A stretch of DNA of 64,000 nt from Limnephilus marmoratus (GCA_917880885.1 OU862918.1:1488001-1552000), one strand, 5' to 3'; positions 10,291 to 22,596 are shown, counted from the first letter of the stretch. Notes: generated by a model from the letters alone, not told the origin. Program-made: numbers and translations.

Positions 10291-12329
10291 AAAGGATTTT
10301 GGAAAATGGATGGCAAAATCCGAAAATGATATTAAAACTTACAACGCCCTTGCCAATAAACTATTGTTAAAAATGAAACCCCCAGATGCCGTAAGATGTC
10401 AAAGACTTAATTGTGATAACGAAACCCATAAACTTGAACTAGATTCTCTCTACGGTAATATTGTCCATATTATACTAAGAAACTCCGCCATAAAAGCATT
10501 CAGAAGGAAAGAACCCAAAAAAATGTATGAAATTGTTCCTGGGTGGAATAATGAAGTCTCCACTTTGTACCGCCATTCAAGACATGCATTCCTCTGCTGG
10601 GTTCAAGCCGGAAGGCCTACGGAAGGCCGTTTCGCAGACGAAAGGAAAACTAGTAAGAAATCTTTTAAAATTGCTCTCCGAAAATGTCAACACCGGAAAA
10701 CAAAGCACGAATGGATAGCATAGCTACGTCTATGCATAACAAAGATTTCAGAAAGTTTTGGCAAAAAACTTCAACTGTGCTGAAAGCCAAGAGCAAAGTT
10801 CCACTATGCGTCAACAACATTATGGGTGATGAAAACATAGCCAACGAATTTAGAGACTTTTTCTCTTCAAGCGAGGATCAAGGAGATACCACGAAACCTT
10901 CGATAATGACATGCCCGCCTGCGGCCAATGATGACCTGGTCATGAATGTTACTCATGAAATGATTGAAAGCGCAATTAAGCAAACCGCCCATGGTAAAAG
11001 TCCAGGATACGACGCCATTGGTATTGAGCACATAAAATACGCAGGAGATCAAATTCATACTATTCTAGCCGCCCTGTACTCAAGCCTCCTAAGACACACA
11101 CATATGCCGATTGATATGAGCAAAACTATTATCGTTCCAATCCTGAAATCCAATCAGCTGAATGCATCGGTATTAGGAAATTATCGACCGATTTCCTTGG
11201 CGACAATGCTTTCGAGACTATTTGAAAAAATCTTATTCGCGCTAGTCAAAGAGAAACTATTTACCCTTGATAACCAATTCGGCTTCAAGAGCGCCTCATC
11301 AACCGATATGGCCATTTATGGAGTGAAACAAACAATAGCCTACTACAAAAAAAGAAAAACCACAGTCTATGGGTGTTTTCTTGACTTAAGCAAGGCGTTT
11401 GATCATGTTTCCCATCAATTATTATGGGAAAAACTCATAAAGCGAGATGTTCCAGCAGCAGTGGTCAATATGCTGGCTATTTGGTACGGACAACAGGAAA
11501 ATCACATTCAATGGGCAGGAGCTTCTTCAAGACCTTTATTCCTTAAGAGCGGAGTCAGGCAAGGGGGAAATATGTCTCCAACTCTATTTAATGTGTACAT
11601 TAACGACCTCTTACAAGAGTTGAACGATACACGAATCGGTTGTCATATCTGCGGACAAGGAATAACAACATGAATTACGCCGATGACATGGTGCTGCTTG
11701 CACCTTCGATTAAAGCGATGAGACGACTTGTGCAAATATGCAAAGAGTACGCAAACTCTCATAACCTGTTGTACAATTCTAAAAAGTCAGTCATCGTCGC
11801 TTTCAAACACAATAAAGAGCCATCACATATTCCTCCAATATATCTAGAAGGAAATGAACTGCTTGTGGCCTCACAGGTTAAGTATCTGGGACATATCCTA
11901 ACCCAAGACATGAAGGATATAGAAGATATGGAACGACAAAGAAGAGCAATTAACATACGGGCCGGAATGCTCTCAAGGCGGTTCTACCACTGTAGCGAAG
12001 ATGTCAGAAAATTACTATTCAAAACATACTGTACTGCCCTGTACACGTCTGAACTGTGGACACAATACCCAGCAGCGCAATGGGACAAACTGAGAGTGTG
12101 CTACAATAACGCATACAGGCAACTTATGCAACTACCAAGGTTCTGCAGTGCTTCCACGATGTTCACCGAGGGGAGGGTGCACTCATTCCCAGCCCTACTT
12201 CGCCACCGACTAGCCAGCTTCTGGAGCAGGATACGAACTTCAACCAATATCATTGTCGAGACTGCATCCGAGTGGCTCAGTTCCCCAATAAATGAGCGAT
12301 GGATGCAGATGATGAGACGACCTCCATGA
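10220..12329 (+). pseudogene. LINE-B ORF2 part 2: linker and reverse transcriptase
   Basis: RT blocks follow in order: SPGYDAIGIEHIK, GNYRPISLATMLSRLFEKI, GCFLDLSKAFDHVSH, SGVRQGGNMSPTLFN, then after a one-base shift at about 11,655 NYADDMVLLAPS with the catalytic Asp pair, and VKYLGHILTQDM. A thumb region with LYTSELWTQYP and a C-terminal tail follow. Frames change near 10,690 and 11,655. Active-site residues are all present, so inactivation is by frameshift only. Confidence 0.85.
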
Positions 12330-12599
12330 TGGACGATCCCAAAATATCTTTTTTTTTTTAATTCTGTCTACTTATTATTTATTTTAATTTTATGCTTTTT
12401 TTTGTTATTTGTGTGATGAATTTTGTTTTCATTTTATGTTTTAATTAGGTACTTTCCTAATATTTTAACTTTTTTTTTTCTTTTATAGTTGTTTATGTAA
12501 TATGGCAGACGGGGATTGCACTACCCTCCCAGTCCTGCTGGAATAAAAACTTAAAATAAAAATAAAAAAAATAAATAAAAAAATATATGTAGGTATATA

Positions 12600-13020
12600 T
12601 CCAATCTTGAAAATTGTCGATTATTTGTTTTTTTTTAGAAATGTATCTGAGTACGGAAGACCAGTGCCACAAATATCTATTACTATTTCCCTTAATTTCT
12701 CTAAAGTAAACTGAAATTTATCAGTATTTTCTGAATTACGAGAGTAAGCTTTTTTTGGCTGAATATTAGATCTTCCTACAAACTTACTTTTTGAGTTAGT
12801 TTACTTTTACAGAACTTCTTGAAACAACTGTTATGATAGCGAGCTTCTGCGGCGACCAAATTAAACACACTTAACAGTTTAGATTTTACTTTTGCACCCC
12901 ATTTATAATATTTTGTATTGCAAGCATTCATCAATGTTTCTCTTATTTCCATCGTTAACACCAAACGCATTTGCTCGCGATATTTATGAGGTAGTGTATG
13001 AATAAAAAAAAAAATTGTCT
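12600..13020 (-). pseudogene. CXC-family protein, N-terminal part (decayed)
   Basis: The minus strand reads HTLPHKYREQMRLVLTMEI, RETLMNACNTKYYKW, KVKSKLLSVFNLVAAEARYH and NSCFKKFCKSK, then after a shift FVGRSNIQPKKAYSRNSENT. The LVAAEARYHxxC block is, from memory, an N-terminal hallmark of the same repeated arthropod family as the 6,114-8,354 pieces. It meets the A-rich tail of LINE-B at about 12,590, which explains the break. Confidence 0.55.
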
Positions 13021-13650
13021 CAAATAATACAGTTCTCCATCAAAATAAATATATTTTCTAAATGACTTACGAATCGCTGAGGTGTACTGGTCGATGAGCT
13101 ACAATTAATATTTGTAAAAGCCTTAATACTGCTAGCTCTAGAATACTTTTTCTACAATCTATGTACCTATGTGCACGGTTACGCTGTCCAAACTAGTTAA
13201 TTTAACATGATTATTGTCATCGTTTTCAATACTAGCGTTAATTTGCATTTGTAACCACTTCGTTACTATAACAACATTTCCTGTAAGGTCAGTTTACATA
13301 AAATACACAATAGGTTCTCTGCAGTTTGTTAATTAATTGTTTCTCAATATTTCTACCCGATGGAGGTGGTAAAACGCACAAAAAAAATGAAAGCTTGGCC
13401 CAATAATATCAAAATATAACGCACAAAACCCACACACCTTAATCTCAAGACAAATGAGATGAATCTGATTATTTTTATTCATTTTTTTTTCATTTGTTTC
13501 AACTTAATAAAATAACAAGTAACGACGCGACAAGATCGTCAAACATAACACGCCGCTCCATGTTACGACCAGGGTGCGTACTAAATTAAGCGCTTATCCA
13601 CATATTTTCGATAGAAATTAAGTATGTAAGTCTACACTGTTATACACTTT
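13020..13650. other. Interior of the CXC transposon, non-coding
   Basis: AT-rich DNA between the gene's N-terminal end and the right inverted repeat. It would hold the promoter if the gene was expressed, but I see no specific promoter or splice signal that I can defend. Confidence 0.35.
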
Positions 13651-13651
13651 T

Positions 13652-14073
13652 TTAAAGCTTATTAAATTTGGTAAATGATTTGTTTGAAATATTTTTTCAT
13701 ATTCTCTCGGACAAAAAAAATATTCAACTTAAAAATATTTTGCAAAAAAATTTATTTTTTTAACAACAATCTCATTATTATTGGCCAAACTAACACAGAT
13801 AATAAAAAATTACTAAACATAATTTTTAGGCAATTTTGTAAGAAGTTAGGTGATGAAATTTTTTTTTATGATATAATATATGTTTTGGTTTATAAGATAT
13901 AATCGCTTTAGTAGAAGCCCACATTTTAATGTTTGGGAGGGCACAGGAAGGAAAGCAAGCGGCGGAGGAGTGGGAACTTTTGTGAAAATAATCCCTAGGG
14001 TGTGTACTACTTACTTGCAAAAATTCAGCTTTCCCTTAATTTGTTCCAGTTAGGGCCTGTTTTTTGTCTAGAT
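13652..14073 (+). repeat. Right long inverted repeat, split by hAT insertion
   Basis: Inverted match to 5,432-5,855. It runs to 14,073 and resumes after the hAT-like insertion as TTGACTGGGCT (22,586-22,596), which matches TTGACTGGGGCT in the reverse complement of the left arm. The rejoined sequence agrees with the uninterrupted left arm. Identity is high enough to follow by eye, with indels in homopolymer runs. Confidence 0.75.
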
Positions 14074-14845
14074 CAGTGATTCCCAAAGTGGTCCCCCAGG
14101 GGTCCATGGGACACTCGACGGGGGTCTACGTTGGCGTGATAAGAAAATGGGAGTCCACAAGTTGTGTGTGGGGGTCCACGAAAATTTGTCTGGTTTCGAT
14201 AGTAAAAACAAAAAATGTTGGCTTGGCTTTACCTATGTAGGCAGATAATTCACAACTCAAAAGGGAGCAAAGAAAAATATAATTTTTTCGGTGATTTTTG
14301 ACAGGCTGATTTCGGTGAAAAATGGTCGTATTGAGACTGTAAAAAAAGCATTTAAGATTCCAATTTTCATATTTTTGGCAATTTTTTTTAGGAGCTACGG
14401 TTCTCATGCAATCCTAATAGACAGCGCAAAAAATAATTTTGCAATTTTTTTGGTCCACGGGATTGAATTTTTTTTTTCAGTTATTTCAGGCTTATGGATC
14501 AGATAACCTTAATATTTTGCAATAATTTCCTTTTTTTTTAAACCTTCCTAATTTTTTTGAGTAGGGTACTTTAAGAAGGTCAGCGACTGTTATGTAAAAA
14601 CTTGCATATTCGATATTTATTTCTATTAAGAGGGAATAACCAGACACTATAGGAAATATGTCATTTTTAAATCAAATTTTAGATGTATTGACTCATTTCC
14701 ACAAAAAAAATATAAATTGATTTCGAAAGGCTGTTATTTTGTCTAGTAAACCTTTGTTTTAAATTTTGAGAAAATATATTTATTTTTAGTAAAATAAGGT
14801 TTTACCGTCGGTCGTTTGCAAATTTGTCAAATTTGCAATACAACA

Positions 14846-15811
14846 TTTTTTTTTTTTTTTTTTTAAATTACTTAATTACAATTTTACAACAAATATATAT
14901 TTTTTTACAGGTATTTTTTTTACTACCCTTCCATTTAAAGCATTTGCTTGTGTATGGAAGGGGAGTGTACATAAATGCTATTAGTTATTAGTTATAAGTT
15001 AGTACTTAAATAATTAATTGTACATAAATATATGTGAGCTGCAGTATTTATTTGATAATGGTGTGAATTTTTTTTTTAAAAAGAAAGAATGTAATGGAAA
15101 ACTAAGGATATTTGTAAGATTAATTGACAGTAGTTTTTTTCTTAAGAATATTTTTAAAATGTCTCTTGACAGAGAGCAGTATTCGGGTTTTATCATTAAT
15201 GCTTCTGATTTCTTCCGGTAGACGATTGAAAAAAGTTCTTCCCTGGTAAGTATAATGATGCTGTGCAAAAGACGTATTTAGTTTTGGGCATAGAAAAACA
15301 TGTTTAAGTCGAGTTCTGTTTTCATTTAAAAATGGTTTTTTATCTTTTTCCTTTATAATTTGAATCAATGAATTTTTAATATATAAATCTTTGAACGTGG
15401 GTACTTGAAATTCTTCAAACAGGCGTTCTGTTGGGTAGTCTAAGGATTTTTTAAATATAATTTTAATAATTGTCCTTTGTACAATTTCTATTGGAAGAAG
15501 GTTACATTTATACGCGGATCCCCAACTAATAATAGCGTATTGTAGAGTGGATTGAACTAAGGCATAGTAGATTAAATATAGATTTTTTATCGACAGAAAA
15601 TTTCTAATTCTTAAAAATATATATATCAATTTTCTGATTTTGTTTACTACTTGACATATTTGTTCCTTCCATTTCAGATTTTTGTCGATAATTACTCCGA
15701 GATATTTAATTTTATATGTTGTTTTTAATATTGTACAGTTTGATTTGCAATAATTTTGGCTATGAATTTTAGTATTATCGTGTATGACAATGTTAAAATT
15801 TTTGGGAGCTT
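14846..15811 (-). mobile_element. LINE-A copy 1, 5'-truncated
   Basis: A minus-strand LINE end whose A-tail appears as the T-run at 14,848-14,865. It encodes IYIFLRIRNFLSIKNLYLIY, YAIISWGSAYKCNLLP and RTFFNRLPEEIRS, the C-terminal region of ORF2, nearly identical to the copy at 16,284-16,919. Homology to the longer copy stops at about 15,811, the point of 5' truncation. It has one or two small indels relative to copy 2. Confidence 0.85.
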
Positions 15812-16283
15812 TTTAGGAATATTAAAAAAATCATCCTGTAAAATACAACTTTTTCACTATAATACATCCATTTTCAATTTTAGACCTAGTTGTGTCATCT
15901 CTTGGGGCGGCAAGTAGCCAATTTGAGAGAATATATTTTTTTATCAATCTGAGGATTGAACCTTCCTCCCCAGGGACTGACTAATATTTATTTATTTTAT
16001 TTTTTTATTTTTTTATTTATTGAATCATTTATTATAATTACAATTTTACAACAAATATATATATTTTTTTACAGGTATTTTTTTTTACTACCCTTCCATT
16101 TAAAGCATTTGCTTGTGTATGGAAGGGGAGTGTACATAAATGCTATTTGTTATTAGTTATAAGTTAGTACTTAAATAATTAATTGTGCATAAATATATGT
16201 GAGCTGCAGTATTTATTTGATAATGGTGTGAATTTTTTAAAAAAAAGACAGAATGTAATGGAAAACTAAGGATATTTGTAAGA

Positions 16284-19200
16284 TTAATTGACAGTAGTTT
16301 TTTTCTTAAGAATATTTTTAAAATGTCTCTTGATAGAGAGCAGTATTCGGGTTTTATCATTAATGCTTCTGATTTCTTCTGGTAGACGATTGAAAAAAGT
16401 TCTTCCCTGGTAAGTATAATGATGCTGTGCAAAAGACGTATTTAGTTTTGGGCATAGAAAAACATGTTTAAGTCGAGTTCTGTTTTCATTTAAAAATGGA
16501 TATTTATCTTTTTCCTTTATAATTTGAATCAATGAAGTTTTAATATATAAATCTTTAAATGTGGGTACTTGAAATTCTTCAAACAGGCGTTCTGTTGGGT
16601 AGTCTAAGGATTTTTTAAATATAATTTTAATAATTGTCCTTTGTACAATTTCTATTGGAAGAAGGTTACATTTATACGCGGATCCCCAACTAATAATAGC
16701 GTATTGTAGAGTGGATTGAACTAAGGCATAGTAGATTAAATATAGATTTTTTATCGACAGAAAATTTCTAATTCTTAAAAATATATATATTAATTTTCTT
16801 ATTTTGTTTTCTACTTGACATATTTGTTCCTTCCATTTCAGATTTTTGTCGATAATTACTCCGAGATATTTAATTTTATTTGTTGTTTTTAATATTAAGT
16901 CAATGTCAATGCTCTTCATCTATATGTAATCTCCTTTCATTGTGATCTCTCTTTTTTTCTATTCGTGTTATTGTTATATTGTTAATTGGACTATTTGTCC
17001 GTAAATAAATAAATAAATATTGTACAGTTTGATTTGCAATAATTTTGGCTATGAATTATCGTGTATGACAATGTTAAAATTTTTGGGAGCATCGTTTGGA
17101 TGGATTGCAAATGGAATTACAAATGTCTTTTCACTATTTAGTGATAGTAAATTAGTGTCGAAAATATTCTTAAGCGTGTTGATATCTTCTGTGGCCTTTA
17201 ATTCTACATTTTCCCAAGTCTTTTCACTTATTATTAATACTGTATCGTCGGCGTATGATGTAATTAGACCATTTAAATGTTGAAAAAAAAAATCATTCAC
17301 GTAAATACAATTTTACAACAAATATATATTATGGTAAAAAAAATTGGTCCAAGCACTGTACCTTGCGGGATTCCAAACCTTGAAATCTCTTGATCACTAT
17401 TAACATGATTGATTTTTACCACTTGAGGGCGGTTTTTTAAGTAGTTTGTGATCCATTTAATCGCGTTGCTTTTTATGCCAATATCATTTAATTTTTTTAA
17501 TAGCATCTCATGGGATATGCTATCGAATGCCTTTCTGGGGTCAATAAATATGCCCGCACATTTTTTACCTTTATCTAATGATTCGTAAATGTATGAAGTT
17601 ACGTTAGCAATTGCATCTTGTGTGCTGAGTGATTTAATAAAACCAAACTGGTTTTTGTGTAGTATTTTATTACTATCCAGGAAATTTACCAATTGTTTTT
17701 TTACTATTTTTTCAAAGATCTTTCCTATGTTAGAAATTAGACAAATTGGGCGATAATTCGTTACTTGGTGTGATCACCAGATTTGTAAATAGGTGGGATT
17801 ATTGTGTTTTTGTAGTTCATTGGAAATATTCCTTTCGTTAAACTCAAGTTTATTAAATGAGTGATGGGTTTTATTAAGTAAGATTTCATAGATTTTAACA
17901 TGTGTGCCGTAATAGAATCAAAACCGGGAGACGAACCTCCTTTCGTATTTTCTATTATTTTTAAAATTTCACATTCTGTTGTTATTTCAAATTTTGAAAG
18001 TATATTACGTTTCTGTAGATTTTTATTTTTATGTTTTTCTGGGTTAGAAGGTTTATGAATATTTTTCGCAAGATTTTTTCCAACATTTGCAAAGAAGGAA
18101 TTAAATATGTTTGCACATTGTTTAGGCTGTAAATTGGCATCTATACTTTTTTTATCATGTTCGATGTACTTGATATTTTGTGTCTTTTTTGTATTGTCTA
18201 TGGCCAAATTCACAGTTTTCCACATTTGTTTATGGTTATTTTCTGAAGATAATATTTTATTTTTAAAAAACTCTTCCTTACTTTTTTTAATATAAGATGT
18301 TAATTTATTTTTATATTTTTTATAAAAAATATATGCTTTTTCATCATGGGGATTTTTTAAAGTTGTTTTATAAAGTTTTTCTTTGTTTCTGATAGATATT
18401 ATAAGTCCTTTGGTAATCCAAGGTTTTAAACATCTTAATTTTGATTTTATGTGTATTATTATTTCAGTTGTCGGATTTTTAATGTGTTGTGACAGGATTT
18501 TTTCAAAGTTAGTCGAACATATTTCGGTATCATCACTCTTTAAAACATTCTTCCAATCTTCCATTTTTAGTTTTTCAGAGAGAATAGTCATATCTATTGT
18601 TGATTTTTTGGGTATTAAATTATGTTTTTTATGTTTAATATTATTATTATACAGAAGTAAGCATGAATGATGATCAGTTATGTTAGTTTTCCAAACAATT
18701 GATTTTAGTTTGTGAAGATCTTTAATGTTTACGTTTGCCCAAATGTGATCTAAACAAGATGGAGTATCTTTTATTTCTCTTGTATTTTTATTTATGCAAG
18801 ATATGAAATTTTGTTCAGTCATACAATTGATGTATTCAGTTTTGTTATTATTTTCTATTTTTTCATTAATGTTCACATTAAACTCACCCACCACGAAGCA
18901 GAGTTTATTTTTTAATTTTAATAATATGTATTTGAGGTCATTAATAAACGTAATAATACTTGAGCCATGTGTTCTATAGACAGCTATTAGATGATATATT
19001 GATTTGCCGAGTTTGAAATGTACTTCGATGCAGTTTACCAAATGTATTGGGTGTTCTATAATGTTAACAATACTAAATTTATTATTTGCAAATATTATTA
19101 TTCCCGAATTTTTGTTGATATCTACTTTGGTAGAAATACAATTGTACTCAGGTAAGTGATAAGGCGGTGATTCAGCGTTCGTGAATGTTTCAGTTTACAC

Positions 19201-19404
19201 TATGAAGTCCGGCTTTTTAATTAAATTATTTATTTTTAAAATTAGTTCATCTAAATTTTTCTGAATGCTACGGATGTTTATGTGCATAATAATTATATCA
19301 TTGATGTTTTTAGAAATAATTTTGTTACATGAATCAGTACAAATACATTCACATTCTTGAATTTTAATATTTAATTCTAATTCGCTATTTAAGAAATCAT
19401 CCAT
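16284..19404 (-). pseudogene. LINE-A ORF2: endonuclease and reverse transcriptase, broken
   Basis: Starting near 19,404: IIMHINIRSIQKNLDELI (endonuclease start), a TAA after KKPDFIV at about 19,195, LPEYNCISTKVDIN, LIAVYRTHGSS, VVGEFNVNINE (Glu where Asp is usual) and TDHHS. The RT follows with SSPGFDSITAHMLKS, FIDPRKAFDSISHE (Pro in place of the usual Leu/Phe), FGIPQGTVLGPIFF, SYADDTVLIISEKT and IKYLGVIIDKNLKW. Frames break near 17,750, 17,300 and 17,020. The C-terminus ends at 16,284 with NILKKKTTVN. Confidence 0.85.
16897..17021 (+). mobile_element. 125-bp LINE tail inserted in LINE-A
   Basis: Copy 1 of LINE-A reads TTTTTAATATTGTACAG without interruption. Copy 2 has AATATT at 16,891-16,896, about 119 bp of foreign DNA, then AATATT again at 17,016-17,021. 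The insert ends GGACTATTTGTCC plus (AAAT)n, a small hairpin followed by a tail. This is a severely 5'-truncated non-LTR element with a 6-bp target duplication, defined by its own empty-site control in the window. Confidence 0.9.
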
Positions 19405-19440
19405 TTAATTAATGTATTTTGCAAAATTATATATAAGTTT

Positions 19441-20345
19441 TTATTCAATGTCGTAGTTTATTCTTTCTTTGGCTAATTTAAGCATGTAAGAACGGAACTT
19501 ACATGTTTCGCTGTTTGTTCGGTGGTCTATTTCATTCATTTTACTGTTGAAGGAGTTTATTTCTTTCTTCTTGTTAGCTGAGTGACAGTTAGCGCATTTG
19601 GGCGGTAGTTCCAGGGATTTACACTCGGAGATGGGATGATCTTCTGAACAGTGCTTGCATGTTGGTTTATTCATTTTATTGTAGCATTTTTGTGCTGTGT
19701 GTCCGAATCTTTGACAATGGAAACATTGGGTAAGAACGTTACAATCGGTTACATAGATTCTCATGAATCCTAGATGAATTTTTTTTCTATTTATAAGATG
19801 TAGTCTCAATTCTGGATTTGTTTGGAGAATTAAGTTTTTGCTGTTAGTTTTTTTGTTCGTAATGATGGCTTTGACTTGTAATATATTTTTATCTTGGTAT
19901 TTTTCACAAATCATTTTGATGTCGTTGTTTTGTTCAATTATGTCTTCTAAGAATTCTTTTTCGGTATAGTCTTTGTCAAGTCCTTTGAATATTACGCATG
20001 GATCCGTTTTCACAAGTACCTCCGCTATTATGGTTTTGTCGACTTCATTTATCTTATCTTTTAATTTTTTTGCCTCTTCTTTTTCTGGGTATGTTATTAT
20101 AATGTTTTTTTTTGTTTTTTTTAAATTCACTTACTCGAATTCCCAACTGCGATATTTTGATTTTTTGTATTTTCTCTTTTATTTTTTCAGTGTCTTCTTC
20201 TTTTAAGCTTTTTATAATTATAGGAAATCGTTTTTCTTGTGTTTGTGGTATTAAGTTTTTTACTGCCGAAGAGTATGAAAATAAGTTTTTTTGTGTTTGG
20301 TTTTTTTCTTGAATTTCACATTTTTCTTGTAATTTAGCTAATTCA
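19441..20345 (-). pseudogene. LINE-A ORF1 (zinc-knuckle nucleic-acid-binding protein)
   Basis: The main frame (20,130-19,441) has an RRM-like middle region (EVLVKTDPCVIFKGLDKDY) and cysteine knuckles CFHCQRFGHTAQKC, CKHCSEDHPISEC and CANCHSAN. These are characteristic of Jockey-type and related arthropod ORF1 proteins that coat element RNA. An N-terminal, Lys/Glu-rich part lies in another frame from about 20,345 (ELAKLQEKCEIQEKNQ). The shift falls in the A-run near 20,120. ORF2 begins 37 bp after its stop. Confidence 0.8.
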
Positions 20346-20444
20346 AATCATATTATCATGCAGTAAAATAAATGATAAATTATTTGGAAAAGCTATTTTT
20401 CAGAATTTTAATTTTAATTTTAATCTTTGATTTTTGACGAAAAT

Positions 20445-20800
20445 ACTTCAGTTTGTCTATTTATTTACGGTCTTACAAATAATATGTTTAAAAAATGAAT
20501 TTTTTTTTTGCTTAGATATTACGAAAATATTATAAATACTCATGATCACAAAATAATTACATAAGTACATAATTTTAATAGTTTTATCATCAGGAGTTTG
20601 AGTATTTTCGAATGTAGGTTTTGTTCAAAGCAAATTTTGAATAACATAAAATCGATATTGAGTTATAATGTTAAAATGCTGGTATGGAGAATAATTAATC
20701 TTTCTTATAGGAACCAACCTGCACAGTAGCAAAGGTAGGATCGCAAGACCATCGTTAGACGAAATTCGAATTCTCGGCCGCTGGTTAATGGCTCTTAAGG
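20445..20800 (+). repeat. Repeat A, copy 1
   Basis: Matches the minus strand of 32,128-32,950. Landmarks are GAGTATTTT, ACATAAAATCGATATTGAGT, GAGAATAATTAATCTTTC and TCTCGGCCGCTGGTTAATGG. This copy is shorter in the middle by about 140 bp and lacks the MITE found in copy 2. It lies within hAT-1, so it may be hAT-1 body sequence or an older resident. Confidence 0.7.
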
Positions 20801-21744
20801 TGGGAAATACAGGACCTGGTTTTTTTTAATGATTTCATGATTTTTTTGGCATGGAAGAAATGTGTATAATTTATTGAGGTAATTTTATACATCTATTTAA
20901 GAAAATATTGTGAATTTTTCATTGCATTTCCTCGGAAAATATGAAAATTATCAGTTGTTATACATCGAACGTCACCATCAGACGCAGTTTTTGTGTGCAT
21001 TTTGGAGGCCATAGTTTTCATCTCAAATCAATAGGGGTTTGAATTTAATTTAAGAACACGTGTCTCTTCTATGTTAACCTAAAGGCAGGTCCAGAGCTCA
21101 AACATTTGTCGCGATTTGCCGTGAAAGTCTATCAATCATCACATCAACATTTTTTGTTTTCCGTCTCCTCCGTTTCTTAAAACACTAAACACGGTTGAAA
21201 GATTGGTGCGAAGTTTGCGCGATCACACACAATTTGGCTTGTGGTCTGCGATAAGGACGTGTCGACGCTTAAAATGAGCACTTGACGTTTGACGTTTTTG
21301 GCGTTTATATCAATGTTAAAATGCGTTCTGATGAAAAAGAGATGCATCAGGGAGAAAACACAGATATTTTAATAGATATTTATTTTTCAGGCAAGATTTC
21401 AGACTAATATCGATTGTTGCACGACATAAAGTTACTATTAAGAATTTAGAGTGCGTAAATATTTACGTCAAAAACAGAATATTTGATAATTTTATTATCA
21501 ATTATTTTTATTATTATATTATATTTAGGTATAAATATTTTAAACTCGTTATTATGCCCGCTCATTGCACATAACCACAAAAGGTCGTTTCGTTAATTCT
21601 CCATATACGACCGCATTGCGCGGCATCTGTCAAAAAATGAATTATCCCCCCCCCCCCCCGCCGGCCCGCGCCTGCCATCCCGCTTCACCCGAGATGGAAT
21701 GTTTAGGAAATGTTTTCCGTCGAACATGGGAAGCTCGAAACACA

Positions 21745-21959
21745 ACAAAAATTGTCAATATTTATGATGTTGTTGACAAACATTGGATGTTGTTATGGGA
21801 CTGTCAAGGCAAATTTCAAAGCTATGGACCCGACTTTACTTTTCCCAAAAAAAAGGAAATTAAATTTTTTACAGGTGTGTACAAAAATTGTCAACATTTA
21901 TGATGTTGATGGCAAACATTGGATGTTGTTATGGGACTTTCAAGGCAAATTTCAAAGCT
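21745..21959 (+). repeat. Direct repeat of ~78 bp within hAT-1
   Basis: ACAAAAATTGTCAATATTTA at 21,745 and ACAAAAATTGTCAACATTTA at 21,881 begin two copies of about 78 bp. They share AACATTGGATGTTGTTATGG and CAAGGCAAATTTCAAAG and are separated by 58 bp. There is no protein reading. It is probably an internal duplication of hAT-1. Confidence 0.75.
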
Positions 21960-22596
21960 GGTGTGTAAACAGGAAACCTTGATTTTTTGCCATTTTTTTG
22001 CAATTAAAAATATTTTTAACAATGATTTTTACTACAAATTTCGGTTCACACAGAACGTAATTATATAAATTAGGTATCTGCACATTTTTAAAATGTTTGG
22101 TTAAAAACTTTCTGAGCTAGAGTTGCACACAAATTAAAAAAAAAGTCGTTTCGAGAAAAATGCGTTTCAAGTTTACCACGCGGTTCGGCAAACAAACAAA
22201 CACCCTCAAAACCTGAACGAATTGAAATTTTTATTTGAAACTCTGGGAACATATTCTTAAATAGTTATACTAACAATTTATGAAATAAAAAAAAATATAA
22301 ACATTTTTTGAGTAATCTACATTTATTTCCTCCCTAAGTCTGTAATCATATTATTTTAAAAAATAGAACACCAGAAAATACACTATTTTTCTTTTTATTT
22401 ATACCACTCCGAATTTAGTGTTGGAACTAGCCGTCACACAAATTTCCACCGTTAGATCTAATCTTCACATTTTTCGACGAGTTTTGGGAATATGGTAGAA
22501 ATGTAGCAGCAGGGGGTCCACCGAAATCAGAAAAAAATTGAAAGGGGTCTACAAGAAAAATAAGTTTGGGAACCTCTGGTCTAGATTGACTGGGCT

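Larger units (their letters stand above)
8390..12590 (+). mobile_element. LINE-B: CR1/Jockey-group non-LTR element, near full length
   Basis: Contains ORF1, an apurinic-type endonuclease, a reverse transcriptase and an A-rich 3' tail, in the standard order. The 3' UTR (12,330-12,590) ends with CCAGTCCTGCTGG, which can fold as a 4-bp hairpin, then an AATAAA-like run. It is inserted antisense inside the CXC-family gene. Frameshifts (one in ORF1, four in ORF2) show it is inactive, but long open stretches remain, so it is younger than its host element. I could not define a clean target duplication. Confidence 0.8.
15985..20345 (-). mobile_element. LINE-A copy 2, near full length (Jockey-like)
   Basis: Minus-strand element with a zinc-knuckle ORF1 at the high-coordinate end, ORF2 with endonuclease and RT, and a 3' tail of AAATA-type repeats at about 15,985-16,025. 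It lies head to tail with the truncated copy 1. Several stops and shifts are present and a 125-bp LINE tail has landed in the 3' part of ORF2. The Jockey-like assignment rests on the three CCHC knuckles of ORF1 and the RT blocks. Confidence 0.85.
14074..22578. mobile_element. hAT-1: hAT-like element, 8-bp target duplication, non-autonomous
   Basis: The left end is CAGTGATTCCCAAAGTGG and the right end, reverse complemented, is CAGAGGTTCCCAAAC, both of the hAT form CAGNGNTTC. Immediate flanks are identical 8-mers, GTCTAGAT at 14,066-14,073 and 22,579-22,586, the duplication length of hAT elements. The interior has no transposase. Much of its 8.5 kb is two copies of LINE-A. Sequence of its own remains at 14,074-14,845, about 15,812-15,985 and 20,345-22,578. 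It sits in the right arm of the CXC transposon. Confidence 0.8.
5432..22596 (-). mobile_element. CXC-domain DNA transposon with ~420-bp inverted repeats
   Basis: The left arm (5,432-5,855) and right arm (13,652-14,073 plus 22,586-22,596) are inverted copies of one sequence, beginning near AGCCC(C)AGTCAA at the outer ends. They enclose pieces of a single minus-strand gene in the right order: N-terminal (13,020-12,600), middle (8,354-7,850 and 7,450-7,140) and C-terminal with a CXC cysteine domain (6,500-6,114). Two foreign elements split the unit: a LINE at 8,390-12,590 and a hAT-like element at 14,074-22,578. Without them it is about 4.4 kb. I see no convincing target-site duplication. The arms and gene order are visible; that the gene encodes a transposase is inference. 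Confidence 0.6.
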
